This document shows positions 54,222 through 62,591 of a DNA stretch of 64,000 nucleotides, in pieces; positions within the stretch are counted from its first letter, which is position 1; each line of letters opens with the position of its first letter. The notes beneath the pieces are model-generated. The model had not been told where the DNA came from. It worked only from the letters and a program-made list of their open reading frames with translations, and made no database searches. Source of the stretch: Candidatus Alistipes merdigallinarum. Its GTDB lineage: Bacteria > Bacteroidota > Bacteroidia > Bacteroidales > Rikenellaceae. The translations under genes and the position numbers were made by a program. The stretch is taken from NCBI GenBank assembly GCA_019119305.1, contig DWXH01000021.1, positions 1 to 64,000 on the forward strand, in the 5' to 3' direction.

Positions 54222-54911
54222 TCAACGACCCCCTTTGTCAAGAAGGGCGTGCTCTCGGAAACTGAAACACCCCTCTGAGGCGATAATCACGTGGTCGACC
54301 AACGTAATGTCGAACAGAGCCGCCGCATCAAAAATTTTCCGAGTCAATTCTATATCGCCGTCACTGGGTTGTGCCTTCCCTGACGGATGGTTATGCACCA
54401 ATACAATTCCCTGAGCCAAATCGGCAATCGCCCGTTTTATCACCAAACGGACATCCACCACCGTCGCCGCTACTCCGCCCTGACTGATCCGTACCCGATC
54501 GACCACCCGATTGGCTGTATTCAAATAGACCGTCCAGAACTCCTCGTGCGGCAAATGAGCCAACAACGGCCGGAACATGGCAATCACATCCTGATCAGTA
54601 CGAATGATCTCTTGCTTCCCCGCCTTTTCGGCCTGTTCCCTCCGTCCCAGTTCCAATGCTGCAGCCACAACTGCGGCATGACGGACCCCCAAATTCTCTG
54701 TACTGCGCAATTCAGAAACCGAACAACGCCCTATTCCAGAAAGGCTGCCTCCAAAATGGGCCAACACCCGTTCGGCGAGTTCCAATGCTGAAAACCCTAC
54801 TCCTCCTTTCTGCAACAAAATACTCAACAATTCAGCTGTGGTTAAAGCCGAAACTCCTTTCGCGATCAGTTTTTCTCGGACCTCCCTATCTTCAGACAAA
54901 CGATCATCCAT
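54222..54911 (-). CDS. radC: RadC-family JAB/MPN protein
   Basis: 229 residues from ATG 54909-54911. The frame is open a further 58 codons upstream but overlaps rnc in another frame and lacks family similarity there. N-terminal helix-hairpin-helix part with REKLIAKGVSALTTAELLSILL; C-terminal JAMM metalloprotease-like motif HNHPSGKAQPSDGDIELTR with the expected His, His, Ser and Asp ligands. The DNA repair name is historical and its function is unclear. Starts 16 nt after rnc. Confidence 0.92.
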   Translation of the reverse strand: MDDRLSEDREVREKLIAKGVSALTTAELLSILLQKGGVGFSALELAERVLAHFGGSLSGIGRCSVSELRSTENLGVRHAAVVAAALELGRREQAEKAGKQEIIRTDQDVIAMFRPLLAHLPHEEFWTVYLNTANRVVDRVRISQGGVAATVVDVRLVIKRAIADLAQGIVLVHNHPSGKAQPSDGDIELTRKIFDAAALFDITLVDHVIIASEGCFSFREHALLDKGGR

Positions 54912-54927
54912 CTTTTTCGACTTAAAG

Positions 54928-55719
54928 TTATTCCTTTCGACTACTTTCGGTCCGCTCCGATTCCCCGTCCGAGACATGTCCCTCTTCGACCGAAAGATTA
55001 AAAAACAAGAATGCCTCATGAGCCGCAGCCTGTTCCGACTCTTTTTTACTTCCGCCCACTCCTTTACCGACTGCTTGTTCGTCAACGTAAACCTGGGTTT
55101 GAAATTGCGGTAATTTGGAAGTGTAGGCAGCTCCGGGTTTCGTCTCGAAATTTATTTGACGTTTACTCTTTTGCCCCCATTCGATCAGACGGCTTTTGAA
55201 GTCGGTCTCCTGTTCGGCCACATCTTCCCAGTCGACATATTTCCGTAATATACCGTTGATAAACAGCCGATTGGCATAATCGTACCCCTTATCCAAATAA
55301 ATCGCCCCGAAAATTGCCTCGAGCGCATCTCCGTAAATATGCTTTTGTAACAAAGGAATATTTCCCTGTACAATAATATGTCGGTCCAGCCCGATTTCAA
55401 TAGCTAACCTGTTCAACGAAGAGCGGCTGACAATGCGCGATCGCAACTGCGACAATGCACCCTCTTTCTCTTCCGGATATTCGATAAACAAAAAGTCCGA
55501 AACAATCGTTTCGATTACCGCATCACCCAAAAACTCGAGCCGTTCGTTGTTGATCGGTGTTCCATCCTCCAAAAACAAGGAAGCTGACCTGTGAATCAAG
55601 GCCAGCTTATAAAGCTCTATGTTATTCGGAACGAGTCCGAAAATAGATTTCAGTATTTTATAATACGCCCTATCTTTACCGTATCTCGATTTAAAGAGAG
55701 AGCATATCGACGCGAACAC
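54928..55719 (-). CDS. rnc: Ribonuclease III
   Basis: 263 residues, starting with GTG at 55717-55719, 3 nt after the fabF stop codon. Nuclease domain with the signature NERLEFLGDAVIETIVSDFLF and the second acidic site GDALEAIFGAIYLDKG; double-stranded RNA-binding domain about 180-245, ending GGSKKESEQAAAHEAF. A Ser/Glu-rich tail of about 20 residues follows. Processes rRNA precursors and structured mRNA. Confidence 0.94.
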   Translation of the reverse strand: MFASICSLFKSRYGKDRAYYKILKSIFGLVPNNIELYKLALIHRSASLFLEDGTPINNERLEFLGDAVIETIVSDFLFIEYPEEKEGALSQLRSRIVSRSSLNRLAIEIGLDRHIIVQGNIPLLQKHIYGDALEAIFGAIYLDKGYDYANRLFINGILRKYVDWEDVAEQETDFKSRLIEWGQKSKRQINFETKPGAAYTSKLPQFQTQVYVDEQAVGKGVGGSKKESEQAAAHEAFLFFNLSVEEGHVSDGESERTESSRKE

Positions 55720-55722
55720 GAC

Positions 55723-56970
55723 TTAAATCTTCTTAAACACTACCGACGAGTTGTGTCCGCCGAATCCGAACGTATTGCTCAACGCACACTTAATATCCCG
55801 TTTTTGAGCTACATTAGGTGTCAGATTAAGTTTCGGATCGATGTCCGGATCGAGATTTTCGAGGTTGATGGTCGGTGGAATGATTCCACGGGTAAGTGCC
55901 ATTACACAAGCCAACGCCTCAATCGAGCCGGCTGCACCCAACAAGTGTCCCGTCATAGACTTCGTCGAACTGATATTCACCTTATACAGGTGTTCGCCGA
56001 ACGTAGCAAACATACCTTTCACCTCTGCCACATCACCAACGGGAGTCGAGGTTCCGTGCGTATTGATGTAATCGACATCTTCGGCCTTCAAACCGGCATC
56101 TTCGATGGCATCGAGCATCGCTTTTTTCGCCCCGATACCTTCCGGATGGGGAGCGGTAAGATGGTAAGCATCGGCACTCATACCGCCACCGGCCACTTCT
56201 GCATAGATTTTTGCTCCACGCGCAACGGCATGTTCATACTCTTCGAAAAGTAATGCCCCAGCACCTTCTCCGATAACGAAACCGTCACGGCCGGCATCGA
56301 AAGGACGCGAAGCCTTCTGCGGATCATCGTTCCGAGTAGAAAGAGCCTGCATTGAGTTGAAACCGCCTACTCCGGGAGGATTTACAGCGGCTTCCGAACC
56401 GCCGGAAAGAATCATATCGGCTTTCCCCCAACGAATATAATTCATGGCATCGATCATCGCATGGTTAGACGACGCACAAGCCGACACGGTACAATAATTC
56501 GGACCTCTGAAGCCATACTTCATTGAGATATGTCCGGCAGCGAGGTCTGCGATCATCTTAGGGATAAAGAAAGGGCTGTATCGAGGAATAAAATTCCCCT
56601 CTACATAGCCCTTAACCTCTTGGTAGAATGTTTCCAGTCCACCTATACCAGACCCCCAGATCACTCCGGTACGTTCTGCATCGATCTTTTCGAGATCGAT
56701 ACCGGAATTTTTAATAGCTTGTTCGGCTGCAATCAAAGCGTATTGGGTGAAAAGATCATACTTTCTCAACTCTTTCCGATCGAAGTAATCCGTCGGGTTG
56801 TAACCTTTCAGCTCACAGGCAAATTTTGTCTTGAAATTCGAAGGGTCAAAATGGGTGATAGGACCTGCTCCGCTCACACCTTTTTCAAGATTCATGAAGT
56901 ATTCCTCTATATTGTTACCCAAGGGATTGATCGTTCCGATCCCTGTTATCACAACTCTTCTCTGTTTCAT
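55723..56970 (-). CDS. fabF: 3-oxoacyl-ACP synthase II
   Basis: 415 residues. The start MKQRRVVITGIGTINPLGN, the active-site cysteine in TVSACASSNHAMIDA, and the two histidines in NTHGTSTPVGD and SMTGHLLGAAG are all present. It elongates acyl-ACP chains and sits in the acpP-fabF-rnc operon, the usual arrangement in the phylum. Confidence 0.97.
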   Translation of the reverse strand: MKQRRVVITGIGTINPLGNNIEEYFMNLEKGVSGAGPITHFDPSNFKTKFACELKGYNPTDYFDRKELRKYDLFTQYALIAAEQAIKNSGIDLEKIDAERTGVIWGSGIGGLETFYQEVKGYVEGNFIPRYSPFFIPKMIADLAAGHISMKYGFRGPNYCTVSACASSNHAMIDAMNYIRWGKADMILSGGSEAAVNPPGVGGFNSMQALSTRNDDPQKASRPFDAGRDGFVIGEGAGALLFEEYEHAVARGAKIYAEVAGGGMSADAYHLTAPHPEGIGAKKAMLDAIEDAGLKAEDVDYINTHGTSTPVGDVAEVKGMFATFGEHLYKVNISSTKSMTGHLLGAAGSIEALACVMALTRGIIPPTINLENLDPDIDPKLNLTPNVAQKRDIKCALSNTFGFGGHNSSVVFKKI

Positions 56971-57022
56971 AAATTATTGAAATTTGATCGACAAACGCCT
57001 GTTTAGAAGCTTTTTCAGTTAA

Positions 57023-57259
57023 TTAATTCTTTTTCGAAGAAATGTAGTTGATTGCATCGCCGACAGTCGTAATTTTTTCGGCGTCTTCGTCCGGAATAGA
57101 AATTTCGAACTCTTTTTCGAATTCCATGATCAATTCCACAGTGTCCAGAGAGTCTGCTCCCAAATCATTGGTGAAACTTGCTGCAGGAACCACTTCAGCT
57201 GCATCAACGCCAAGTTTATCGACGATGATCTCCACTACTTTTGATGAAACGTCTGACAT
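57023..57259 (-). CDS. acpP: Acyl carrier protein
   Basis: 78 residues, acidic. The phosphopantetheine serine is in [11 protein letters not shown], flanked by the expected helices. It carries growing fatty acyl chains, and is the first gene of the acpP-fabF-rnc-radC-tsaB run. A promoter box lies about 75 nt upstream. Confidence 0.97.
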   Translation of the reverse strand: MSDVSSKVVEIIVDKLGVDAAEVVPAASFTNDLGADSLDTVELIMEFEKEFEISIPDEDAEKITTVGDAINYISSKKN

Positions 57260-57327
57260 AATCTAAATTAGTTTAAGTTTAACATTGAGTTTCTTCTACA
57301 AAATAACTTCCGTTTCAAAGCCAAATT

Positions 57328-57360
57328 TTTGCAAAAGTAACACTTTTTCGATTATTTTTG
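57328..57360 (+). promoter_or_regulatory. purN promoter
   Basis: -33 TTTG at 57328-57331, spacer 21 nt, -7 TATTTTTG at 57353-57360. It overlaps the divergent acpP promoter region. Confidence 0.6.
57332..57339 (-). promoter_or_regulatory. -7 box TACTTTTG for acpP
   Basis: Exact TAnnTTTG match, 72 nt before the acpP start. Confidence 0.5.
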
Positions 57361-57418
57361 ACCATTCATTTCTTTTTTTTATATTTTTAGCTGTTTTTTT
57401 ACAATATACCCATTGCAA

Positions 57419-57991
57419 ATGAAGAAGATAGCCATATTCGCATCTGGTTCCGGTTCGAATGCCGAGAACATCGCCACCTATTTTGCCTCGAATGATACGG
57501 CCCGCGTAGCTCTGATTTTATCGAACCGTGCGGATGCTCCGGTGTTGCAACGCGCTGCCCGTTTGGGAATCGAGTCAGCTGTTTTCGATCGCGACACCTT
57601 TTATAAGGGCGAAAAAATCGTAGAATTGCTCTCCGCTCACGGAATCGACTATGTGGTACTTGCCGGTTTCCTGTGGTTGGTTCCCGATAATCTACTGAAA
57701 GCCTACCCCGACAAAATCGTCAACATCCACCCTTCTCTGCTTCCCAAACACGGAGGGAAAGGCATGTACGGGGATCGCGTACACCGCGCCGTTATCGAGT
57801 CCGGAGACAAAGAGTCGGGAATCACCATCCATCGGGTCAACGAATTTTACGACAGCGGCTCCATCATAGCCCAATATCGGGTTCCGGTCACTTCGGATGA
57901 CACGCCCGAGACGGTTGCGGCGAAAGTACACGCATTGGAGTACAAATACTTCCCGATCGAGATCGAAAAGGAGATCGGGAAATTGCAGTAA
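57419..57991 (+). CDS. purN: Phosphoribosylglycinamide formyltransferase
   Basis: 190 residues from ATG 57419. Third step of purine synthesis, with 10-formyl-tetrahydrofolate as donor. IAIFASGSGSNAENI binds phosphate; the catalytic region is NIHPSLLPKHGGKGMYG and the later HRVNEFYDSGSIIAQ carries the conserved Asp. Starts a run purN-yraN-crp-waaA. Confidence 0.94.
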   Translation: MKKIAIFASGSGSNAENIATYFASNDTARVALILSNRADAPVLQRAARLGIESAVFDRDTFYKGEKIVELLSAHGIDYVVLAGFLWLVPDNLLKAYPDKIVNIHPSLLPKHGGKGMYGDRVHRAVIESGDKESGITIHRVNEFYDSGSIIAQYRVPVTSDDTPETVAAKVHALEYKYFPIEIEKEIGKLQ

Positions 57992-58019
57992 ACAACCGGC
58001 AGAAAACCCGGATCATTCA

Positions 58020-58382
58020 ATGAACACGCAGGAAATCGGGCGCAAAGGCGAGGAGGCCGCTGTCCGCTATCTGATCGATAACGGGTTCGAGATTTTGCAC
58101 CGAAACTGGCGCAGTGGCCGATACGAACTGGACATCACGGCCCGACGCGACGGAGTGCTGCACATCATCGAGGTCAAATGCCGCAAAGCAGGAGGCCTGA
58201 CTTGTCCCGAAGAGGCCATGACCCGAACGAAACTCAACCGGTTGCTGCATGCCGCACGTCATTACATCGCTTTGTACAAACTCGACATCGACACACAATT
58301 CGATCTGATCGCCGTTGATTATACTCCTCCCGAAAAATATGAAGTACGATATATTCCCGAAGTCATGAATACGAGGTGGTAA
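58020..58382 (+). CDS. YraN family (UPF0102) nuclease-like protein
   Basis: 120 residues from ATG 58020; a longer frame to 57897 overlaps purN. Restriction-endonuclease-like fold with GRKGEEAAVRYL, a Glu, then ELDITARRDGVLHIIEVKCRK, which has the E...D...EVK pattern. The function of the family is unknown. It starts 28 nt after purN. Confidence 0.88.
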   Translation: MNTQEIGRKGEEAAVRYLIDNGFEILHRNWRSGRYELDITARRDGVLHIIEVKCRKAGGLTCPEEAMTRTKLNRLLHAARHYIALYKLDIDTQFDLIAVDYTPPEKYEVRYIPEVMNTRW

Positions 58383-58460
58383 AATCCTTTGAAAAATGGA
58401 TATAAAATCGTATCTTCACCTCATCAAACAGGGATAACTAACCATAAAAAGCGCACAACT

Positions 58461-59123
58461 ATGTATAAGATATTGAAACAATGTCCCCTGTTCCGGGGAT
58501 TGACCGAAACGCAGATCGAAGAGATTATCGACAAACGCGGGGATTTCACCGTAACCGAATATCCGGACAAGGCGGTCATTGCGCGCAAAGAGAGCGCCTA
58601 TTCGGGATTAATGATCATCCTCAAAGGGAAGGTGCACGGAGAGATCACTTACGGAAACAAACCGGTTACAATCGACCCGATCGAGGCTCCGCAGTTGATC
58701 GCCCCCGCTTTTCTATTCGGAGGATACAACCGCCTGCCCATCGACGTGATTGCTGACGGCGAGGTTACGATCCTGACTTTGCACAGAGGTTATCTTTTCG
58801 AGTTGATGCAAAGCAACGTACTGATCCTGTCGAATTTCGTTGACATCATATCGGATCGCGCCAACGTATGGTCGAAAAAGATCTTCTATTTCTCGTTCCA
58901 TACATTAAAAGAGAAAATGGCCAACTACCTGCTCGAATCTACGACCGACGACCAGAATGTTCTCACCGTAACGGACATTCGGGAGATTGCCGCTTATTTC
59001 GATGTCACCCGAAGTGCGCTATTGACCGTATTGTCGGAGATGGAAAAGAGACACCTGCTCCGCTACGACGAATCGACCATTACCGTTTTGAACCGCAAAG
59101 GACTTCAGGATATACTTAAATAG
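58461..59123 (+). CDS. Crp/Fnr-family transcription regulator
   Basis: 220 residues from ATG 58461. Cyclic-nucleotide-binding-like beta-roll at about 8-120 and a C-terminal winged helix with REIAAYFDVTRSALLTVLSEMEKRHLL. There are no Fnr-type cysteines and no obvious cAMP-binding PRGE motif, so the ligand is unknown. Its targets are unknown. It starts 6 nt before waaA ends up downstream, so may be read with it. Confidence 0.85.
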   Translation: MYKILKQCPLFRGLTETQIEEIIDKRGDFTVTEYPDKAVIARKESAYSGLMIILKGKVHGEITYGNKPVTIDPIEAPQLIAPAFLFGGYNRLPIDVIADGEVTILTLHRGYLFELMQSNVLILSNFVDIISDRANVWSKKIFYFSFHTLKEKMANYLLESTTDDQNVLTVTDIREIAAYFDVTRSALLTVLSEMEKRHLLRYDESTITVLNRKGLQDILK

Positions 59124-59128
59124 ATTTC

Positions 59129-60352
59129 ATGAAGCTACTATACAACTGCGGCATTCGGTTGATGGATGCCGGTATTCGATGTGCGGCTCCATTCAACGAC
59201 AAAGCCCGTCTTTGGAAAGAGGGTCGTCGCGGACTTTTCGAAAAACTGGAATCGCTCGAATCGCAGCGGGTCGCATGGTTCCATGCCGCCTCTCTCGGTG
59301 AATTCGAACAGGGGCGTCCCGTAATCGAAGCGTTCCGGGAACGCTGTCCTGAATATAAAATTCTGGTTACATTTTTCTCCCCGTCCGGATACGAAATCCG
59401 GAAAAATTATTCGGGCGCCGACTGTATCTGCTATCTACCAGTCGATACACCGAAAAACGTACGCCGCTTTATGCAACTCGTCCGTCCCGAAATCGCTGTG
59501 TTCATCAAATACGAGTTTTGGTACAACTACCTGACGGCCATGCAAAAGGCCGGTACACGGCTCTATCTGATCTCGGCGATTTTCCGTCAAGACCAAATCT
59601 TTTTCAAACCGCATGGAGGTCTGTTCCGTCAGGCATTGAGTGCTTTTACGCACCTTTTCGTACAGGATGATTCCTCGAAACGGCTGTTGCACGAGATTGG
59701 AATCGATCGGGTCAGCATTGCAGGCGACACGCGATTCGATCGGGTCTACACGATCGCCTCGAGTGCCAAAAATCTGCCCGAAATAGAGCGTTTTGCCCAA
59801 AATGCACCCGTATTCATCGCAGGCAGCACGTGGCCTCCGGACGAAGAGCTTTTATTGACGCTGATCGACCGATATCAGGCTGTTAAATTCATCATCGCCC
59901 CACACGAGATCCACCCATCGCGGATCGAGAAACTGCGGGCAGCAATTCGGCGTCCCTCATTACGTTATACCGAATTGACACCCGAAAGCGACTTGGAGCA
60001 CGCGGAAGTACTGTTTATCGACACAATCGGTCTGCTTTCGTCCGTATACCGATACGGGACATGGGGATACATCGGCGGAGGATTCGGAGCCGGAATCCAC
60101 AATACGCTCGAAGCGGCAACATTCGGTTTACCGCTGGCTTTCGGCCCCCGCTACGAGGCGTTCAAAGAGGCCAAAGAGCTGATTGCAGCCGGAGGAGCAC
60201 ACAGCATATCAAATGCCGATGAGTTAATCCAATGGTTCGACTCGTTGTTCCAAAGCCCCGATACAACGCAACGATCGGGAAACATCTGCAAGCAATATGT
60301 CTTAAATCATAAGGGTGCGACACAACAGATTATCGATGAAATTTGCAGATAA
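59129..60352 (+). CDS. waaA: 3-deoxy-D-manno-octulosonic acid transferase
   Basis: 407 residues with an N-terminal membrane-associated helix (NCGIRLMDAGIRCAAPF) and two GT-B domains. WFHAASLGEFEQGRPVI and GTWGYIGGGFGAGIHNTLEAA are the WaaA (KdtA) signatures. Adds Kdo to lipid IVA. The gene starts 5 nt after the Crp-type regulator. Confidence 0.94.
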   Translation: MKLLYNCGIRLMDAGIRCAAPFNDKARLWKEGRRGLFEKLESLESQRVAWFHAASLGEFEQGRPVIEAFRERCPEYKILVTFFSPSGYEIRKNYSGADCICYLPVDTPKNVRRFMQLVRPEIAVFIKYEFWYNYLTAMQKAGTRLYLISAIFRQDQIFFKPHGGLFRQALSAFTHLFVQDDSSKRLLHEIGIDRVSIAGDTRFDRVYTIASSAKNLPEIERFAQNAPVFIAGSTWPPDEELLLTLIDRYQAVKFIIAPHEIHPSRIEKLRAAIRRPSLRYTELTPESDLEHAEVLFIDTIGLLSSVYRYGTWGYIGGGFGAGIHNTLEAATFGLPLAFGPRYEAFKEAKELIAAGGAHSISNADELIQWFDSLFQSPDTTQRSGNICKQYVLNHKGATQQIIDEICR

Positions 60353-60365
60353 AAAATTCTTGCAT

Positions 60366-60373
60366 TATATTTG
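60366..60373 (+). promoter_or_regulatory. -7 box TATATTTG for tRNA-Gln(TTG)
   Basis: Exact match 30 nt before the tRNA. Confidence 0.5.
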
Positions 60374-60402
60374 TGCCGCTTAACAAAACAAGCATTGGTG
60401 TT

Positions 60403-60473
60403 TGACCCATGGTGTAATGGTAACACTGCAGATTTTGGTTCTGTCATTTCAGGTTCGAGTCCTGATGGGTCAA
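60403..60473 (+). tRNA. tRNA-Gln (anticodon TTG)
   Basis: 71 nt. Acceptor TGACCCA/TGGGTCA with discriminator A; anticodon loop TTTTGGT; T arm with GGTTCGAGTCC. CCA is not encoded. It differs from the CTG isoacceptor at 53333-53403 mainly in the anticodon and the adjacent stem and variable region. Confidence 0.95.
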
Positions 60474-60476
60474 CAA

Positions 60477-60513
60477 GGAAACGGAGGAGTGCTTTATACA
60501 CTCCTCCGTTTCC
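60477..60513 (+). terminator. Terminator of tRNA-Gln(TTG)
   Basis: 15-bp perfect stem with a 7-nt loop, starting 4 nt after the mature tRNA. Confidence 0.88.
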
Positions 60514-60699
60514 TTTATTCTAACAGGAACAGGCTTCGATACAATCTTTATCGCATCGGGTTTTGTCAATAGCCCGTCCGCCACATCTCCCTTCAAATTT
60601 ATACTCTCCACCTTAACCGCTACTTCCCTCCCCGCCTACTCCGCATCAACTATCCACTCAAAAATTCCGTCTAACAGAACCCCACTCTTATACACAAAA

Positions 60700-60731
60700 A
60701 AAAGAGGGAAGCCCCGAGGCTTCCCTCTTTT
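60700..60731. terminator. Terminator after the OmpA/TPR lipoprotein gene
   Basis: 14-bp perfect stem with CCGA loop; A-run before and T-run after, so effective in both directions. Confidence 0.88.
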
Positions 60732-60750
60732 TATTATCTCTTCGCTATAA

Positions 60751-62430
60751 TTACAGAGCGAGGAATTCAGTAGTTCCGAAGAGCTTCGAGAACTCGATAT
60801 CTTTAACCGCCTGATCTTTCTTAGCAGGATCCTTAGCGATTGCGCTCTTCAGATTAGAGATTGCTGAAGAGGTATTACCTTCACGCATAGCGATAACGGC
60901 TTTCAGATAGTCAGCATCTGCCGAATTTTCGTTAGCCAACAGCGATTTGGCTTTCGACATGTTACCGTTCATTACTTCAGCAACAGCCAAGTTGTAACCG
61001 CTCAGCGATTTGGTTGCTTCAGAGTAGTTACCCTCTGCCAAGTTAACCAAGCCCATGTTTGCTTTTGCATCAGGAGTGTTCAGAGCTGAGAAGTATTTTT
61101 GAGCTGCAGCAGCATCACCTTCCATCAAGGCGATAACACCCAAATTGTTGGTGATAGCAGCATCCTTACTCATACCGGCAGCTTTTTCAATCTGAGCTTT
61201 AGCCTGTGACAGTTTGCCTTGTTTAGCGAGAACCACACCGGCGTTGTTGTAACCGCGGACGCTGTTGTATTTGCTGGCAGCAGCTTCGTAAGCTTTCAAC
61301 TGAGCATCGAGATCGTCGGTAAGCGTAGCAGCATAAAGCATCTCTTCTTCGCTCAACACGTCAATGTTGTTAGCAGCAGCCTCCTGGATTTCAGCATCGG
61401 TACGGCCTTCGATATCCACGTCAGCAACCAGTTTGGTACGACGCAATTGAGGCAGGATCTCTTCTGCGAGCACTTCGAATACGCTGGTCATGTTCTTGAT
61501 CTCTTGGTCACGTTGAACTGGATTGTCAGTCATAGCCAGAACCTGAAGAATCAGATCTTTATCTTTGATATCTGAAGCGGCAACCAATTCTTTGAAACCT
61601 TCCCAGTCTTCACCGTAAGCAGCGATGTCGTATTTAGCATCTACACCTTCCAGAGCTTTGCTGATGGCTTCCTGACCGCTTTCACTACGAGCCTTAGAAA
61701 GTTCGTCATTGAATTTCACCGGACCATCAGGAGATGCATAACCTTTAGCATATACGCTTCCGAGGGTTGCGCGATCTTTGTCAGCATACTCTTTAACGAA
61801 GTCTTCGAACATCTTCACTTGCTCTTTGGTCAATTCGCCCGGACGAACGTTCGAACGGTTGATCAGATACATAATGTCGGCGCTCTGAGAAATCGTAGTC
61901 ACTCTCTTGAAGTTATCGGGCATGATCGACAGATAAGCGGTATTGTTAGCCAAAGCCTGTACGGTACTTACGCCTTCAGCAACCGGAATAGCTGCGAAAT
62001 CGGTGTACTCTTTACACTTTTTACCTTTCGTACATTTAGCCTCGATACGCAGTTCGAGCGTAGAGAGTTTTGCACGTTCGTCATACGGGAATGATACGGC
62101 TTGCGTGAACGATCCTCCGGTCTTGTAAGGAATAACCGTATAATTGTCTTTCACCTTTTCGCCCTGCAGATATTTCGGAGTGCCGACGATTTCGCCACCC
62201 TCGAATACCAATACGGGGGTCACCTTCAAAGTGGCTTTTTTGTTGAAATATTTAGCCGGGAAGGTTACCGTAATATCCGTAATGACATTACTACCTTTCA
62301 AGGTCAATACTTCGGGATTTGCAGAGATGCTCACCTGATCGACCTTTTTCAGCATCTTTTTGTAGCAGTTACAACCAGCCAGCAGCACTACTACTGATGC
62401 AAGCATCATAATTTTTACTAACTTTCTCAT
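60751..62430 (-). CDS. Lipoprotein with OmpA-like and TPR regions
   Basis: 559 residues; SPII signal ending in LLAGC. Residues about 30-150 form a beta-rich domain (two lipoprotein-type repeats of hydrophobic strands). About 193-262 resemble an OmpA C-terminal domain (VYAKGYASPDGPVKFNDELSKARS), which in the family binds peptidoglycan. From about 375 to the end are TPR units, with GYNNAGVVLAKQGKLSQAKA and AAITNNLGVIALMEGD. It is probably an outer-membrane-to-wall anchor. Own promoter and terminator. Confidence 0.78.
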   Translation of the reverse strand: MRKLVKIMMLASVVVLLAGCNCYKKMLKKVDQVSISANPEVLTLKGSNVITDITVTFPAKYFNKKATLKVTPVLVFEGGEIVGTPKYLQGEKVKDNYTVIPYKTGGSFTQAVSFPYDERAKLSTLELRIEAKCTKGKKCKEYTDFAAIPVAEGVSTVQALANNTAYLSIMPDNFKRVTTISQSADIMYLINRSNVRPGELTKEQVKMFEDFVKEYADKDRATLGSVYAKGYASPDGPVKFNDELSKARSESGQEAISKALEGVDAKYDIAAYGEDWEGFKELVAASDIKDKDLILQVLAMTDNPVQRDQEIKNMTSVFEVLAEEILPQLRRTKLVADVDIEGRTDAEIQEAAANNIDVLSEEEMLYAATLTDDLDAQLKAYEAAASKYNSVRGYNNAGVVLAKQGKLSQAKAQIEKAAGMSKDAAITNNLGVIALMEGDAAAAQKYFSALNTPDAKANMGLVNLAEGNYSEATKSLSGYNLAVAEVMNGNMSKAKSLLANENSADADYLKAVIAMREGNTSSAISNLKSAIAKDPAKKDQAVKDIEFSKLFGTTEFLAL

Positions 62431-62504
62431 AATCAGTGATTTAATTGATTAATTATTGTTTTGTTATGTTAATCGTTTAATTTTCAATCCAATACTTGTA
62501 TCCG

Positions 62505-62538
62505 CAAAAATAAGAATATATTTTAAATTCTGTTCAAA
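62505..62538 (-). promoter_or_regulatory. Promoter of the OmpA/TPR lipoprotein gene
   Basis: -7 TATTTTTG at 62505-62512 with a -33 TTTG at 62535-62538, spacer 22 nt, giving a leader of about 70 nt. Confidence 0.55.
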
Positions 62539-62591
62539 AAAACAACTTTTCTCACGTTTTTTTCATGCAGAATACAGTTTTCCCTCTTTCC

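Larger units (their letters stand above)
60474..60750. other. Spacer after tRNA-Gln(TTG)
   Basis: About 275 nt holding two strong hairpins (60477-60513 and 60700-60731). No gene is recognised in the roughly 190 nt between them. Confidence 0.5.

Noticed and set aside
54912-55085. Longer radC reading frame
   Set aside because: The extra 58 codons overlap rnc in another frame and do not resemble RadC; MDDRLSEDREVREKL is the family start.
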